Positions 9,964 through 20,144 are shown, counted from the first letter of the stretch. The stretch is 64,000 nucleotides of DNA from Phocaeicola faecalis (GCF_021730445.1 NZ_JADNRM010000006.1:1-64000), one strand, 5' to 3'. Program-made: numbers and translations. The notes: generated by a model from the sequence alone, not told the origin.

Positions 9964-10644
9964 ATGTCAATGTATTGGATATTATTTATTGGAATTGCGA
10001 TTATTAGTTATATCGTGCAAGCCAGCTTGCAGAGTAAGTTTAAGAAATACTCTAAGATGCCACTGTCAAACGGCATGACCGGGAAAGAAGTGGCAGAGAA
10101 AATGTTGCATGACAATGGTATTTATGATGTCAGGGTGACAAGTACTCCGGGAATGTTGACCGACCACTATAATCCGGCTAACAAAACGGTGAACCTGAGT
10201 GAGGGGGTATATGGAAGCAATAGTGTGGCTGCCGCCGCTGTAGCTGCCCATGAGTGCGGACATGCCGTACAGCACGCCCGTGCCTATGCTCCGTTGAAAA
10301 TGCGTTCTGCTCTTGTTCCGGTGGTTCAGTTCTCGTCATCTATCATGACTTGGGTGTTGTTGGGTGGAATCCTGATGGTAAATACTTTCCCGCAGTTATT
10401 GCTCGCAGGTATCTGTTTGTTTGCCATGACTACCCTATTCAGTTTTATCACCTTACCGGTAGAAATAAATGCAAGTCAGCGTGCATTGGTATGGTTGAGT
10501 AAGGCAGGCATTACCAATTCCTATAATCACCATGCGGCGGAAGATGCATTGCGTTCGGCTGCTTATACTTATGTAGTAGCTGCGCTTGGCTCACTGGCTA
10601 CATTGGTTTATTATATTATGATTTATATGGGACGCCGGGAGTAA
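9964..10644 (+). CDS. Membrane neutral zinc metallopeptidase (YugP-like)
   Basis: A 226-residue integral membrane protein of the Zn_peptidase_2 family (B. subtilis YugP-like). Transmembrane segments lie at about residues 2-20, 115-140, 145-165 and 200-222. The metalloprotease motif HECGH (in AAHECGHAVQHA) lies near residue 97, within an HExxH signature. The substrate is unknown, with membrane-protein quality control possible. The open frame extends upstream to 9799, but MSMYWILFIG at 9964 begins with the first membrane helix expected of the family, so I take that start. It is divergently arranged with the AraC regulator. Confidence 0.8.
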   Translation: MSMYWILFIGIAIISYIVQASLQSKFKKYSKMPLSNGMTGKEVAEKMLHDNGIYDVRVTSTPGMLTDHYNPANKTVNLSEGVYGSNSVAAAAVAAHECGHAVQHARAYAPLKMRSALVPVVQFSSSIMTWVLLGGILMVNTFPQLLLAGICLFAMTTLFSFITLPVEINASQRALVWLSKAGITNSYNHHAAEDALRSAAYTYVVAALGSLATLVYYIMIYMGRRE

Positions 10645-10670
10645 ATATTTATCCGATTGTATTGAATAAT

Positions 10671-10820
10671 GGGAGTGTGTCAAAACTAAGCCGGCCTATC
10701 CCATCGTTATATGTAGGGGCAGGGTTCGCCTGCCCGAAGACACAAAGCAAACTGTTTTCGGGCGAGCGAACCTCGCCCCTACGAACTAAATGATAGCATT
10801 ATCCTTTATATGACAGCCTC
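10671..10820 (+). repeat. MITE-like dispersed repeat, copy 1 (degenerate right end)
   Basis: About 150 bp starting GGGAGTGTGTCAAAAC, with an inner inverted repeat GTAGGGGCAGG...GCCCCTAC that can fold into a long hairpin. It is homologous to 22995-23146 (opposite orientation) and 25941-26092 (same orientation). The right terminal repeat has decayed here. The rest of the 302-bp gap holds only the hisS promoter. Confidence 0.8.
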
Positions 10821-10910
10821 ATTTTCGGAAGAATGGCATTAAGATTAATAGAGGCTAACCATAATCAGAGTTTTCTTTCTTTTTATTCGTTTATTACAGA
10901 GATTTTTTCG

Positions 10911-10918
10911 TAATTTTG
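10911..10918 (+). promoter_or_regulatory. hisS promoter -7 box
   Basis: TAATTTTG, matching TAnnTTTG, 28 bp upstream of the hisS ATG, in an AT-rich stretch. Confidence 0.5.
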
Positions 10919-10946
10919 TGCCTCAAAATCAAATCAGAGAATCATT

Positions 10947-12311
10947 ATGGCAGCAAAACCGGGTATTCCTAAAGGAACCAGAGATTTTTCGCCCGTAGAA
11001 ATGGCGAAACGCAATTATATATTTAATACTATTCGTGAAGTGTTCCATCTTTTCGGCTATCAGCAGATTGAAACTCCTTCTATGGAGAACCTGTCTACTT
11101 TGATGGGAAAATATGGAGATGAAGGTGATAAACTATTGTTCAAGATACAGAATTCAGGCGATTACTTTTCGGGAATTACCGATGAGGAACTATTGAGTCG
11201 CAATGCTGTGAAATTGGCCGGTAAGTTTTGTGAGAAGGGGCTGCGCTATGATCTTACCGTACCCTTTGCCCGCTATGTGGTGATGCACCGCGATGAGATA
11301 AGTTTTCCTTTCAAACGTTATCAAATTCAACCGGTATGGCGTGCAGACCGTCCTCAGAAGGGACGTTACCGCGAGTTCTATCAGTGTGATGCCGATGTGG
11401 TGGGCAGCAATTCGCTGCTGAACGAAGTGGAACTTGTACAAATGATTGATCGTGTGTTCAACAAGTTTGGCGTGCGTGTTTCCATTAAGATTAATAATCG
11501 TAAGATATTAACGGGTATTGCCGAAATAATCGGTGAGGCCGATAAAATAGTGGATATTACCGTTGCTATCGATAAACTGGATAAGATAGGTTTGGATAAT
11601 GTGAATGCGGAATTGGCTTCGAAAGGTATTCCACAAGAAGCGATTGATAAACTTCAGCCTATTATCTTATTGAGCGGTTCCAATGAGGAAAAACTTGAAA
11701 CACTGAAAACGGTTCTGGCTGCCAGCGAGACTGGTATGAAAGGGGTGGAAGAAAGTGAGTTTATCCTGAAGACTGTTGCCTCTCTCGGAGTAAAGAGCGA
11801 AGTAGAGCTGGACTTGACGTTGGCTCGCGGATTGAATTACTATACCGGTGCTATTTTTGAGGTGAAGGCATTGGATGTGCAGATTGGCAGCATCAGTGGT
11901 GGAGGCCGTTATGACAACTTGACAGGCGTGTTTGGAATGGATGGAATGTCTGGAGTCGGTATTTCGTTCGGAGCAGACCGTATCTTTGATGTGCTGAACC
12001 AATTGGATTTGTATCCGAAAGAGGCTGTGAATGGTACAGAACTGTTGTTTGTGAACTTCGGAGAGAAGGAAGCTGCCTACTGTCTGCCTGTTTTGGCCAA
12101 AATGCGTGATGCCGGTGTACGTGCCGAGATTTATCCTGATTCAGCCAAGATGAAGAAGCAGATGGGGTATGCGAATGACAAGCAGATTCCGTTTGTTGCC
12201 ATTGTAGGTGAAAATGAGATGGCTGAAGGTAAACTGACGCTGAAGAATATGACTACAGGTGAACAATCGTTGCTGACTCCCGATGAATTGTTGGAAGCAG
12301 TAAGAGGATAA
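10947..12311 (+). CDS. hisS: Histidyl-tRNA synthetase
   Basis: A 454-residue class II aminoacyl-tRNA synthetase that charges tRNA-His. The N-terminal catalytic core has motif 1 (around [17 protein letters not shown], residues 7-25), motif 2 ([19 protein letters not shown], about residues 130-150) and the histidine-specific signature [12 protein letters not shown] near residue 293. Motif 3 lies at [13 protein letters not shown]. The C-terminal ~90 residues are the anticodon-binding domain. It is monocistronic, with its own promoter and a strong terminator 26 bp past the stop. Full length. Confidence 0.96.
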   Translation: MAAKPGIPKGTRDFSPVEMAKRNYIFNTIREVFHLFGYQQIETPSMENLSTLMGKYGDEGDKLLFKIQNSGDYFSGITDEELLSRNAVKLAGKFCEKGLRYDLTVPFARYVVMHRDEISFPFKRYQIQPVWRADRPQKGRYREFYQCDADVVGSNSLLNEVELVQMIDRVFNKFGVRVSIKINNRKILTGIAEIIGEADKIVDITVAIDKLDKIGLDNVNAELASKGIPQEAIDKLQPIILLSGSNEEKLETLKTVLAASETGMKGVEESEFILKTVASLGVKSEVELDLTLARGLNYYTGAIFEVKALDVQIGSISGGGRYDNLTGVFGMDGMSGVGISFGADRIFDVLNQLDLYPKEAVNGTELLFVNFGEKEAAYCLPVLAKMRDAGVRAEIYPDSAKMKKQMGYANDKQIPFVAIVGENEMAEGKLTLKNMTTGEQSLLTPDELLEAVRG

Positions 12312-12336
12312 TAAGAAGAGATTTTATATTTTATTT

Positions 12337-12380
12337 ATCACCGTAGCAGCTTTATCATGGGCTGCTACGGTGATATTTTT
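12337..12380 (+). terminator. hisS terminator, shared with the convergent peptidase gene
   Basis: A perfect 14-bp stem, 12337-12350 pairing with 12361-12374 (core CACCGTAGCAGC), followed by ATTTTTTA. It lies between two convergent genes and may work both ways. Confidence 0.85.
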
Positions 12381-14923
12381 TATAGATGGCGTTCGGGATA
12401 CAAATCGTTCCACCATTCAGGGCTGTCCTGCAACCAACGTGCAAACCATGCCATGATAGAGTTGTGCCATAATATTCGTTTCGGATAATCGGCAATGAAG
12501 TGGTTCTCGCCGTCTACGGTTACAAATTCGACAGTCTTGCCCAGAATCTTCAGCGCATTGAACAGTTGAATACTTTCTCCGATGGGTACATTGGTATCCA
12601 CCGTTCCGTGTAACAATAACAAGGGGGTGTTGATTTTGTCGGCATTGAACAGTGAACCTTGCTTGGTAAACAGTTCCGGATTCTTCCAAGGATAGCTGTC
12701 GGCAGCAGCTATTGCATTATATGAATAGCCCCAATATCCTTCTCCCCAATAGCTTGTCACATTACTGATACCGGCATGTGAAACTGCTGCAGCGAAAATG
12801 TCGGTTTGTGTTTGCAGGTATTGTGTCATGAATCCGCCGTAGGATGCACCCAGACAGCCGATTTTCTTGTCATTGACAAATGGATGTTCTTTGCAGAACT
12901 GCTTGGTGCCTTCGATGATATCGTCGGCTGTGCGTTTACCCCACGCGTTGACGTGGCGTGCCGAGAACTCTTGTCCGTAACCGATAGTTCCGCTCGGATT
13001 GATGACATATACTACATAGTCTCGTGAAGCAAACAGTTGTGCACAATAGGGATTGCTGATGCCACGTTCGGTAGGAGTCGTTCCACCATAATAATATACG
13101 ATAAGCGGATACTTCTTATTGGGGTCGAAATTTGGAGGCAGACACATCATGCCCTGAATAGTGGTTCCGTCTGAGGCGGTGAAGTTCCAAGGTTCCGTCT
13201 TACCCAATTCAATCTCGTCCAATATCGGCTTCATGGGGTCGGCAAGCAGACGTGAAGTCTTCTTTTTCATATCATAAAGGTAGGCAACCCCCGCATTATG
13301 ATTGCTTTGTCCGATATAGGCGGCGATGGAAGGGTTGTTCTCTGAAAGAGCAAAGGCACTGGTGACATCCGTTTCCAGATTGAGTTTCTCAAACTTCTTT
13401 GTTTGGGGAGAGTAACGATAGATATTTCTGCAATCTTCATCATTGGTATTGAAATAGATGCAGCCGTCACCTTTATTCCATTGCAGAGGATAGACAGTCG
13501 GGGCAAAATCTTTTGTTATCGGCTCAATGTGGCGGGTAGCCAAATCCATGATATAAGCCTGTGAGTCGAAGTCATTGGCAATAGGGTGGTTTCCGCAATT
13601 CTTGCCTATGCCTCCGAATGCTTCGGGACTTCCGGTCAACAGCAATTGTTTATCGTCGGGTGAATAACTTGCTCCTCCCATAAAGCGGTCGTTGATAAAG
13701 AGTGTATCGACAGCCAATGTTTCCAAATTGACTTGGTAAAGAGAACTTAATGAGAAAGGACGTTCTGTGATATTCTCTTTTGAAGTGCTATAAAGGATAT
13801 ACTTGCCATCGGGCGAGATGTCATTCAGGTAGGTACTGTGGTTACCGAAGGTGAGACGTTCGGATATACCCGTTGCCGGATTATATTTTGCCAAAAAGCT
13901 GCGGCGGCGTGAACCGGGAATGCGGTCGGCCGGACTTACGATGCGTTTTAGCGGCCCTTCCTCTTTTACTCCCTCTTCCGAAGGATGATAAATCAGATAG
14001 TCTTCATTTGGTGACCAAGTAAAACTTTCTTCCGGAATACCTCTCAGAATAGTCTCTTCTTTTAAAGTCAGCGGGTCGAGGGTGATTACATCATTGCCTT
14101 TTGCCGCCTGTACGGTATAATACAATTTATTACTTTTGGGCATCCAGCGCATACCTTCTTTGGCATTGGACAACAGAACTTTACCTGTCTTCAGCTCGGA
14201 CAGCGTGGTATAGGTATAAGAACGTTTTAAAGAGTGGTTGTTCCAATAGCGTGTAAGCAGGTACTTGCCGTCGGGTGAGATGGATACGCCGATGACACGA
14301 TTGCCGTAAACCGTGTTCGGGAGGGCAAAGCGTTTCTTCTGTTCGGGAGAAACAAAACAGGTTATTTCTTTAAATTTATCATCTTTGATGAGTTCACACT
14401 TTAAAGTAGGCTCTGCTTTATCCTCAGAACTGGAAAGTAGCTTGATGGTGATTTCGTAATCGGCTTCAGGTTCCAGACGGAGGTTGACTTCACGGGTAGA
14501 GGCGCCGGATATGCTGTCTTCAGCACTTTCTTTCGACATCTTTGATTCTCCGTTGATAAAGATTTCCCAACGGGCCGGTGAAGTGATTTTTAATTTCCCC
14601 GTCATGAAGCGTTCGGCACGCAAGGCGGTCTCCAATAAGTAGATACTGTTGTCTTTCTCTGCTTTGGGGAATGATAGGATTCCGGCAGTATCGGCATTCA
14701 GCACTTGAAAAGGAGCTCCGGCAAGGTCAAGCACAACTGGAGTTTTAAGCAAATCCTTGGCTGTGTGTTTTTCACCTTTCGGGTTGATGCTGTCATTCAT
14801 AATCGGGGTGCGTACTGTAATGGCATCGCGCACCTTGAATTGGGTTAGTTTCTCTTGGGCTTGCAGGCAGGTACCGGCTCCGGTTGCCAATAACAAGGCA
14901 AGCATTGTGGTTCGTTTCTTCAT
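12380..14923 (-). CDS. Secreted S9-family serine peptidase (prolyl oligopeptidase type)
   Basis: An 847-residue peptidase with a cleavable signal (residues 1-22, ending CLQA). The middle is a WD40/TolB-like beta-propeller (about 200-580, with repeats such as ISPDGKYLLTRYW and DISPDGKYILYST). The C-terminal alpha/beta-hydrolase holds GASYGG with the nucleophile near Ser694, the acid near Asp776 (HGTVDTNVP) and His808 (GENHF). The family removes dipeptides or cleaves oligopeptides in the periplasm; this subgroup resembles S9 glutamyl endopeptidase-like enzymes, but specificity is not readable. It starts 23 bp past the hydF stop on the same strand, so some read-through from the hyd operon is possible. 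Confidence 0.88.
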   Translation of the reverse strand: MKKRTTMLALLLATGAGTCLQAQEKLTQFKVRDAITVRTPIMNDSINPKGEKHTAKDLLKTPVVLDLAGAPFQVLNADTAGILSFPKAEKDNSIYLLETALRAERFMTGKLKITSPARWEIFINGESKMSKESAEDSISGASTREVNLRLEPEADYEITIKLLSSSEDKAEPTLKCELIKDDKFKEITCFVSPEQKKRFALPNTVYGNRVIGVSISPDGKYLLTRYWNNHSLKRSYTYTTLSELKTGKVLLSNAKEGMRWMPKSNKLYYTVQAAKGNDVITLDPLTLKEETILRGIPEESFTWSPNEDYLIYHPSEEGVKEEGPLKRIVSPADRIPGSRRRSFLAKYNPATGISERLTFGNHSTYLNDISPDGKYILYSTSKENITERPFSLSSLYQVNLETLAVDTLFINDRFMGGASYSPDDKQLLLTGSPEAFGGIGKNCGNHPIANDFDSQAYIMDLATRHIEPITKDFAPTVYPLQWNKGDGCIYFNTNDEDCRNIYRYSPQTKKFEKLNLETDVTSAFALSENNPSIAAYIGQSNHNAGVAYLYDMKKKTSRLLADPMKPILDEIELGKTEPWNFTASDGTTIQGMMCLPPNFDPNKKYPLIVYYYGGTTPTERGISNPYCAQLFASRDYVVYVINPSGTIGYGQEFSARHVNAWGKRTADDIIEGTKQFCKEHPFVNDKKIGCLGASYGGFMTQYLQTQTDIFAAAVSHAGISNVTSYWGEGYWGYSYNAIAAADSYPWKNPELFTKQGSLFNADKINTPLLLLHGTVDTNVPIGESIQLFNALKILGKTVEFVTVDGENHFIADYPKRILWHNSIMAWFARWLQDSPEWWNDLYPERHL

Positions 14924-14946
14924 GCTTTTATTTTTTGATTAAATGG

Positions 14947-16137
14947 TTAATAAACTATTTTATCTAAAATGCCGTTGAGACAGGCAATAGCCACTCCGTA
15001 ATTGGTCATCGGTATGTGCTGGCGGCGTGCCTGGTCGATACGGCTTAATACATATTTACGGTTGAACATACAACCTCCGCAATGAATAATCAGCTCATAA
15101 GAACTAAGGTCGGTGGGGAAGTCGGTGCCTGATACTATATCTATATGTAGACTTTCACCGGTTTTCTTTTTGAGCAGCCGAGGGAGTTTCACTCTGCCGA
15201 TGTCTTCCGAAAGAGGAGCATGCGTGCAGGCTTCGGCTATCAGTACCCGTGATTGTGGGGTGAGGCTATCAATGGCAGCGGCACTTTCTATATAATAATG
15301 TATATCTCCTTTATATCCTGCCATCAACACAGAAAAGGAGGTGAGCAGACTGGATTCGGGTTTCAGGCGATATACCTCGTGGAACACTTGTGAGTCTGTG
15401 ATAATCAGACGGGGAGCGCGTGAAAGGGCTTCCAGTGTGTGGGTGAGTCGGTCGGTTGTGCAGCTCATGACAAGGCATTTTTTGTCGAGCAGTTCGCGCA
15501 TGGTTTGCACCTGAGGAAGGATGAGTCTTCCTTTGGGTGCCTGTATATCTTGCGGCATGACCAGCAATACCAAGTCTCCTTCTTGTACCAAGTCACCGGT
15601 AATGGTTTGTTGACCGAAATCGGTCGGCAGCTTTCGGAGAATGGTTTGATACACGGCTTCTATGCCTGTACGTTCCTTGGCGCTGACAATGAGAGGCGTT
15701 TCTCCGCAAGTCTTTTCAATTCGGACAGCGGTGTCGGCAGCACATTCGCGATGGTCTGACTTATTAAGAATAAGGATGACCGGAATGTTTCGGTCGTTCA
15801 ATTGCTGTATCCATTGCCGCTCCTCTTCCATATTTCCGTCTTCGCAAAGCAATAATGCAATGTCTGTGCGTTCGATGGCTTTCAGGGTGCGGGCAATGCG
15901 CATTTCCCCCAATACTCCTTCGTCATCAAATCCCGGGGTATCTATAAAAATACAAGGCCCGATGCCGTGTATTTCCATGGCTTTATTCACAAGGTCGGTA
16001 GTGGTGCCCGGAACATCGGAAACAAGAGCCGTGTCCTGTCCCGTCAAAGCGTTGATAAGCGATGACTTACCACTGTTACGACGTCCGAAAATAGCAATAT
16101 GCAGACGGTTGGCGTTAGGGGTATTGTTCATATTCAT
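14947..16137 (-). CDS. hydF: [FeFe]-hydrogenase H-cluster maturation GTPase HydF
   Basis: A 396-residue GTPase and scaffold on which the two-iron subcluster of the H-cluster is completed before transfer to HydA. The N-terminal Era/TrmE-like G domain has the P-loop GRRNSGKSS (about residues 18-26), a DTPG motif and NKSD. A dimerisation domain follows. The C-terminal iron-sulfur domain has the family's CxH (ACTHAP) and HCGGC ligands. The frame extends upstream to a GTG at 16164, but that would overlap hydG; the ATG at 16137 lies 10 bp past the hydG stop. Last gene of the hydA-hydE-hydG-hydF operon. Confidence 0.94.
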   Translation of the reverse strand: MNMNNTPNANRLHIAIFGRRNSGKSSLINALTGQDTALVSDVPGTTTDLVNKAMEIHGIGPCIFIDTPGFDDEGVLGEMRIARTLKAIERTDIALLLCEDGNMEEERQWIQQLNDRNIPVILILNKSDHRECAADTAVRIEKTCGETPLIVSAKERTGIEAVYQTILRKLPTDFGQQTITGDLVQEGDLVLLVMPQDIQAPKGRLILPQVQTMRELLDKKCLVMSCTTDRLTHTLEALSRAPRLIITDSQVFHEVYRLKPESSLLTSFSVLMAGYKGDIHYYIESAAAIDSLTPQSRVLIAEACTHAPLSEDIGRVKLPRLLKKKTGESLHIDIVSGTDFPTDLSSYELIIHCGGCMFNRKYVLSRIDQARRQHIPMTNYGVAIACLNGILDKIVY

Positions 16138-16147
16138 GAATTCTATA

Positions 16148-17566
16148 TTAAAATCTAAAGTCACGTTTTCCTTCTATTATCTCTTTCAGATTATGTGCGG
16201 CTATCTCTTTTATTTTGGGATTGGGGATATGTTCCAATTCTTTTTGGATTAAGACTTCTCCTTTGGCGCGTGTGCCGGCGGATGCATAATCTTCCAGATA
16301 TTCTTTTAAAGTCATGAGAGCGTTGGGAGCACAGCAATTCGCTATTTGTCCCGATTTGACTAATGACATGAAACGGTCGCCTGTTCTGCCTGCCCGGTAG
16401 CAGGCGGTGCAGAAACTGGGAATGTGTCCCATGTCGAGCAGCCAGTTGACTACCTCATCCAATGTCCGTGTATCGCTGATATCGAATTGGGCGGAATTTT
16501 CTTCCTTCGGTTCAGGCGTGGCGTAACCGCCTACGCTGGTGCGTGACCCGCCACTGATTTGGGATATACCCAAATGCAGTACCTTGCTGCGTGTGGCAAC
16601 CGATTCGCGTGTGGAAATAATCATTCCCGTATAAGGTACGGCAATGCGGATAATGGCTACGATGCGGCAGAATATATCATCGGAAACGGCATTGGGAAAG
16701 TCGTTTGTGGAAATATCGTCAGCCGGACAGATGCGAGGCACGCTGATGGTGTGCGGACCGACTCCGAAGGTGGCTTCCAAATGTTCCGCATGCATCAACA
16801 GTCCGATAAAGTCATATTTATAAGTGTTGAGTCCGAACAATACTCCCAGTCCCACGTCGTCTATGCCACCTTCCATGGCACGGTCCATGGCCTCGGTGTG
16901 GTAGGCATATCTGCTTTTAGGACCGGTGGGATGCAAGGCTTCGTAGTTTTCTTTGTGATAAGTTTCCTGAAACAGGATATAGGTACCGATGCCGGCATCC
17001 TTTAACCGGCGGTAGTTTTCTACTGTGGTTGCGGCAATGTTGACATTCACCCGGCGGATGGCTCCATTTTTATGTTTGATGCTGTAAATGGTGTCAATGG
17101 ATTCCAGGATATATTCGATGGGATTGTGCAAAGAATCTTCGCCGGCTTCGAGTGCCAGACGTTTGTGGCCCATATCCTGCAGAGCGATAACTTCTTTCCT
17201 GATTTCCTCCTGTGTCAACTTCTTGCGGGCTATCGTCTTATTCTTCAGGTGGTAAGGACAATATACACAACCATTGACACAATAATTGGAAAGATATAAC
17301 GGAGCGAACATGACAATGCGGTTGCCATAAAATTTATGTTTGATTTCTTCGGCCAAGCGAAAAATCCGTTCTATCAAGTCCGGTTGGCCACATTCCAGCA
17401 GGAGAGCTGCTTCCCGGTGGGTCAGACCTTTACATTGGGCAGCTTTGTCTATCAATGACTCAATCAGTGCACGGTTACTCTTATGGGTTTCTGCATCACT
17501 CATTGTATCCAGAATTTCCTGATGGTCAATAAACTCTTCCGCTATTTTTGAATCTGCTTTATACAT
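16148..17566 (-). CDS. hydG: [FeFe]-hydrogenase maturase HydG (radical SAM tyrosine lyase)
   Basis: A 472-residue radical SAM enzyme that splits tyrosine to supply the CO and CN ligands of the H-cluster. The radical SAM cluster is CX3CX2C at Cys96, Cys100 and Cys103 (NYCVNGCVYCPYH). The HydG-specific C-terminal cluster is CX2CX22C at Cys386, Cys389 and Cys412 (SFCTACYRAG...ANCC). This second cluster separates it from ThiH, the main alternative. It lies 16 bp after hydE and 10 bp before hydF in the same operon. Length is typical. Confidence 0.95.
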   Translation of the reverse strand: MYKADSKIAEEFIDHQEILDTMSDAETHKSNRALIESLIDKAAQCKGLTHREAALLLECGQPDLIERIFRLAEEIKHKFYGNRIVMFAPLYLSNYCVNGCVYCPYHLKNKTIARKKLTQEEIRKEVIALQDMGHKRLALEAGEDSLHNPIEYILESIDTIYSIKHKNGAIRRVNVNIAATTVENYRRLKDAGIGTYILFQETYHKENYEALHPTGPKSRYAYHTEAMDRAMEGGIDDVGLGVLFGLNTYKYDFIGLLMHAEHLEATFGVGPHTISVPRICPADDISTNDFPNAVSDDIFCRIVAIIRIAVPYTGMIISTRESVATRSKVLHLGISQISGGSRTSVGGYATPEPKEENSAQFDISDTRTLDEVVNWLLDMGHIPSFCTACYRAGRTGDRFMSLVKSGQIANCCAPNALMTLKEYLEDYASAGTRAKGEVLIQKELEHIPNPKIKEIAAHNLKEIIEGKRDFRF

Positions 17567-17582
17567 TATATTCTAATTGTTT

Positions 17583-18644
17583 TTATGTTCTGTTTCCGTC
17601 ATAATCTCCTCTTTCTGCCGAAATCCGGTACCCAATGGCGCCTAACCGTTCGGACAGCTTTTTTAATCCTTCCGCAGCTTCGGCACCGAAAGCGGCCTTA
17701 TGGTCATACAAGGCATATTTCGCGCGTTGTTCCGGTGGTGACAGATTGGGCATCACTACATTGGCTCCTGCCAATATCCCTTGTTCGCGTCCATCCGTTG
17801 CAAGAGTTGCCAATGCTGTTGTGGATGGGATAAGGGCGTATGGATGCATTAACCTGAAGATGGAAAGCAATTTGAGTGTCATTCTCACGCTTCCGGCGGC
17901 TTTACCGGCAAATGGAGTGTCGTGATGGGGAATGAAAGGACCGATGCCAATCATCTCCGGTTGAAAATGCTCGATAAACAATAGGTCTTCCACCAGATGC
18001 CCGATTGTTTGTCCGGGACTGCCTACCATGATTCCCGTACCGGTCTGATAGCCGATTTCCTTTAACCATTGCAGGCATTGCAACCTGTGTTCGGATGACA
18101 TGGTGGGGGGATGGAGTTGCCGGTAATGTGCCTGATTGTATGTTTCGTGGCGAAGTAAATAGCGGTTTGCACCGGCACGGAAAAAACGCTCGTAAGCCTC
18201 TCGTGTTTTCTCGCCCAGTGACAAGGTAATGGCGCAATCAGGAAAAAGCTGACGGACAGATGATACCGTTTGCTCTATCCATTCGTCCGTCATGGCGGAA
18301 TCTTCTCCTCCCTGCATTACAAACGTACGGAACCCGGCTTCGTATCCTTCACGGCAGCATGTTAAGATTGTTTCCCGCGTCAGTCCGTAGCGGGTGACCG
18401 ACGGATTACCTTTCCGAATGCCGCAATAATAGCAATTATTACGGCATCGGTTACTGATTTCTATGAGTCCGCGGATGAATACTCTATTGCCGAACCGAGA
18501 AAGGGTTTCCTCTTGAGCTTGCTTTTGTAGATAAGATAAGCAGTTACTGTCCTGACATTCGAGCAGAATTTTATATTCTTCCGCCGTCAGTTTATGTCCC
18601 TTCCTCAGTTTGTCTATCAAGAGTATTTCATTCCATATTTTCAT
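17583..18644 (-). CDS. hydE: [FeFe]-hydrogenase maturase HydE (radical SAM)
   Basis: A 353-residue radical SAM protein needed for H-cluster assembly. The cluster motif CX3CX2C is at Cys67, Cys71 and Cys74 (SNRCRNNCYYCGIR), followed by a BioB/PylB-like TIM barrel with YGLTRETIL and QGGED. The start overlaps the end of hydA by 17 bp, which signals translational coupling. BioB and PylB are the main homologous alternatives; the operon with hydA, hydG and hydF settles the call. Confidence 0.93.
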   Translation of the reverse strand: MKIWNEILLIDKLRKGHKLTAEEYKILLECQDSNCLSYLQKQAQEETLSRFGNRVFIRGLIEISNRCRNNCYYCGIRKGNPSVTRYGLTRETILTCCREGYEAGFRTFVMQGGEDSAMTDEWIEQTVSSVRQLFPDCAITLSLGEKTREAYERFFRAGANRYLLRHETYNQAHYRQLHPPTMSSEHRLQCLQWLKEIGYQTGTGIMVGSPGQTIGHLVEDLLFIEHFQPEMIGIGPFIPHHDTPFAGKAAGSVRMTLKLLSIFRLMHPYALIPSTTALATLATDGREQGILAGANVVMPNLSPPEQRAKYALYDHKAAFGAEAAEGLKKLSERLGAIGYRISAERGDYDGNRT

Positions 18645-20106
18645 AGGTTTTGGTTTGTTTGGTCAATTCTTGCGATAGTTGCCACTTACCCGACTTGCTT
18701 CCACTGTGCGTGCTGGGGCCGGTGATGCAACCTCCTTCGCAAGCCATTACTTCGATAAACTGTCCCGGAGTCTTGCCTGTTTTGGCGTATGCACGTAATG
18801 CTGCAATATTTTTTTTATTCAAGTCTGAAACCTGAATAGCATTTATCTTGTCTGCTTCCATCTTGAGGAATGCTTTCACAGCACCCATTACACCGCCTGC
18901 CTGAGCAAATCCATGCGCTTCGCGCACAGAAGAGAACTCCATGGCGTATGGTTGTACTATTTCTAAATTGACTTCCATCGCATCGAAGATAGAAGAAATT
19001 TCCTCGAATGTCATCACAAAATCCACAGCTTCGTCACGTTGTGCTTCTTTACGCTTGGCTACACATGGCCCCACAAATACTATTTTTGCATCGGGATGCT
19101 TTTTCTTGGCGATACGTGCGGCATAGTACATTGGAGAACCCGTAGTCGAAACATATTTCTTCATGTCAGGAATATACTTGTTCACCAACTCAATATAAGA
19201 AGGACAACAGGAAGTGGTCATGAACTTTTGGCCTTCTTCCAGTTTCTCAATCAGTTCATGTGCTTCATTTTCTACTGTTTCCATTGCACCTTGTGCGACT
19301 TCAATCACATCTGCGAAACCGATTTGTCTGAATGCTCCGTATACTTGTTCGATAGTGGTGCTGAACTGTCCTAGAATGGAAGGTGCTACAATAGCCACTA
19401 CCTTTTCTCCTTTACGGATACGCTGTAACACATCGAACGTTTGTGATATTTCGAAAATAGCTCCGAAAGGACAAGCATTCATACATTTTCCGCAATAGAT
19501 ACATTTGTCTTCGTCAATGTGTTCTATGCCATGCTCGTCTTTGCTGATAGCCTTGACAGGACAGGATTCCTCGCAAGGAACCGGGATGTAAACGATAGCA
19601 TGATAAGGGCAACTTTTGTGGCAGATGCCGCAACTGATGCAAGTATCGTGGTCAATCCATGCTTTACCGGTGTCTGCATGTACATGAACAGCCCCTTTGG
19701 GGCAGTTGTATTGACAACTGCGGGCAGTACATCCGCGACACAGGTCGGTAATTTCGTAGTTAATCTGTACGCAGGCGGAGCAGGCTTCGTCTATCACGCA
19801 CATTATATTGTCCTTGGGCATCCCATTTTCTGCACGGTCGAGTGCTTTGGCGGCATATTCGGATAATGAAGTGAGTTCGTCTATTTCATCGTCCATATCC
19901 AGGCCCAGCAAAGGGAGTGATTTATACTTCCACACGGCGCGTTCTTTATGCACGCAGCAACGTCCGGCATGTTTTGAACGTCGAGGACTCAATTCCAGAG
20001 GCAGACGGTCTATCTTGTCTGTTGTCAGTTCTCCATTTTTCCACAGTCTCACAAGTTCGGTCAGTAACTTGTGGCGGACAATCATAATGTTGTTCGTAAA
20101 AGCCAT
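18628..20106 (-). CDS. hydA: [FeFe]-hydrogenase catalytic subunit, group-B-like, ferredoxin-domain type
   Basis: A 492-residue iron hydrogenase that evolves or consumes H2. The N-terminal half has cysteine-rich electron-transfer segments: a CRGC...CQYNCP region at 123-136 and two 4Fe-4S ferredoxin motifs, CISCGICHKSCP (156-167) and CIYCGKCMNACP (202-213). The H-cluster domain has TSCCP (298-302), GPCVAK (346-351, replacing the MPCxxKxxE of classical group A enzymes) and MACEGGC (454-460). That second motif points to group B. The ATG at 20106 is chosen because a -7 box at 20144-20137 would be inside any longer form. First gene of the operon. No partner subunit is encoded beside it. Confidence 0.93.
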   Translation of the reverse strand: MAFTNNIMIVRHKLLTELVRLWKNGELTTDKIDRLPLELSPRRSKHAGRCCVHKERAVWKYKSLPLLGLDMDDEIDELTSLSEYAAKALDRAENGMPKDNIMCVIDEACSACVQINYEITDLCRGCTARSCQYNCPKGAVHVHADTGKAWIDHDTCISCGICHKSCPYHAIVYIPVPCEESCPVKAISKDEHGIEHIDEDKCIYCGKCMNACPFGAIFEISQTFDVLQRIRKGEKVVAIVAPSILGQFSTTIEQVYGAFRQIGFADVIEVAQGAMETVENEAHELIEKLEEGQKFMTTSCCPSYIELVNKYIPDMKKYVSTTGSPMYYAARIAKKKHPDAKIVFVGPCVAKRKEAQRDEAVDFVMTFEEISSIFDAMEVNLEIVQPYAMEFSSVREAHGFAQAGGVMGAVKAFLKMEADKINAIQVSDLNKKNIAALRAYAKTGKTPGQFIEVMACEGGCITGPSTHSGSKSGKWQLSQELTKQTKTYENME

Positions 20107-20136
20107 ATAGTTCAAAAGGTTAGTTGTTAGGTTTTG

Positions 20137-20144
20137 CAAAGATA
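20137..20144 (-). promoter_or_regulatory. hydA-hydE-hydG-hydF operon promoter -7 box
   Basis: Minus-strand TATCTTTG, 31 bp upstream of the hydA ATG. It is almost back to back with a plus-strand box at 20149-20156. Confidence 0.6.
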
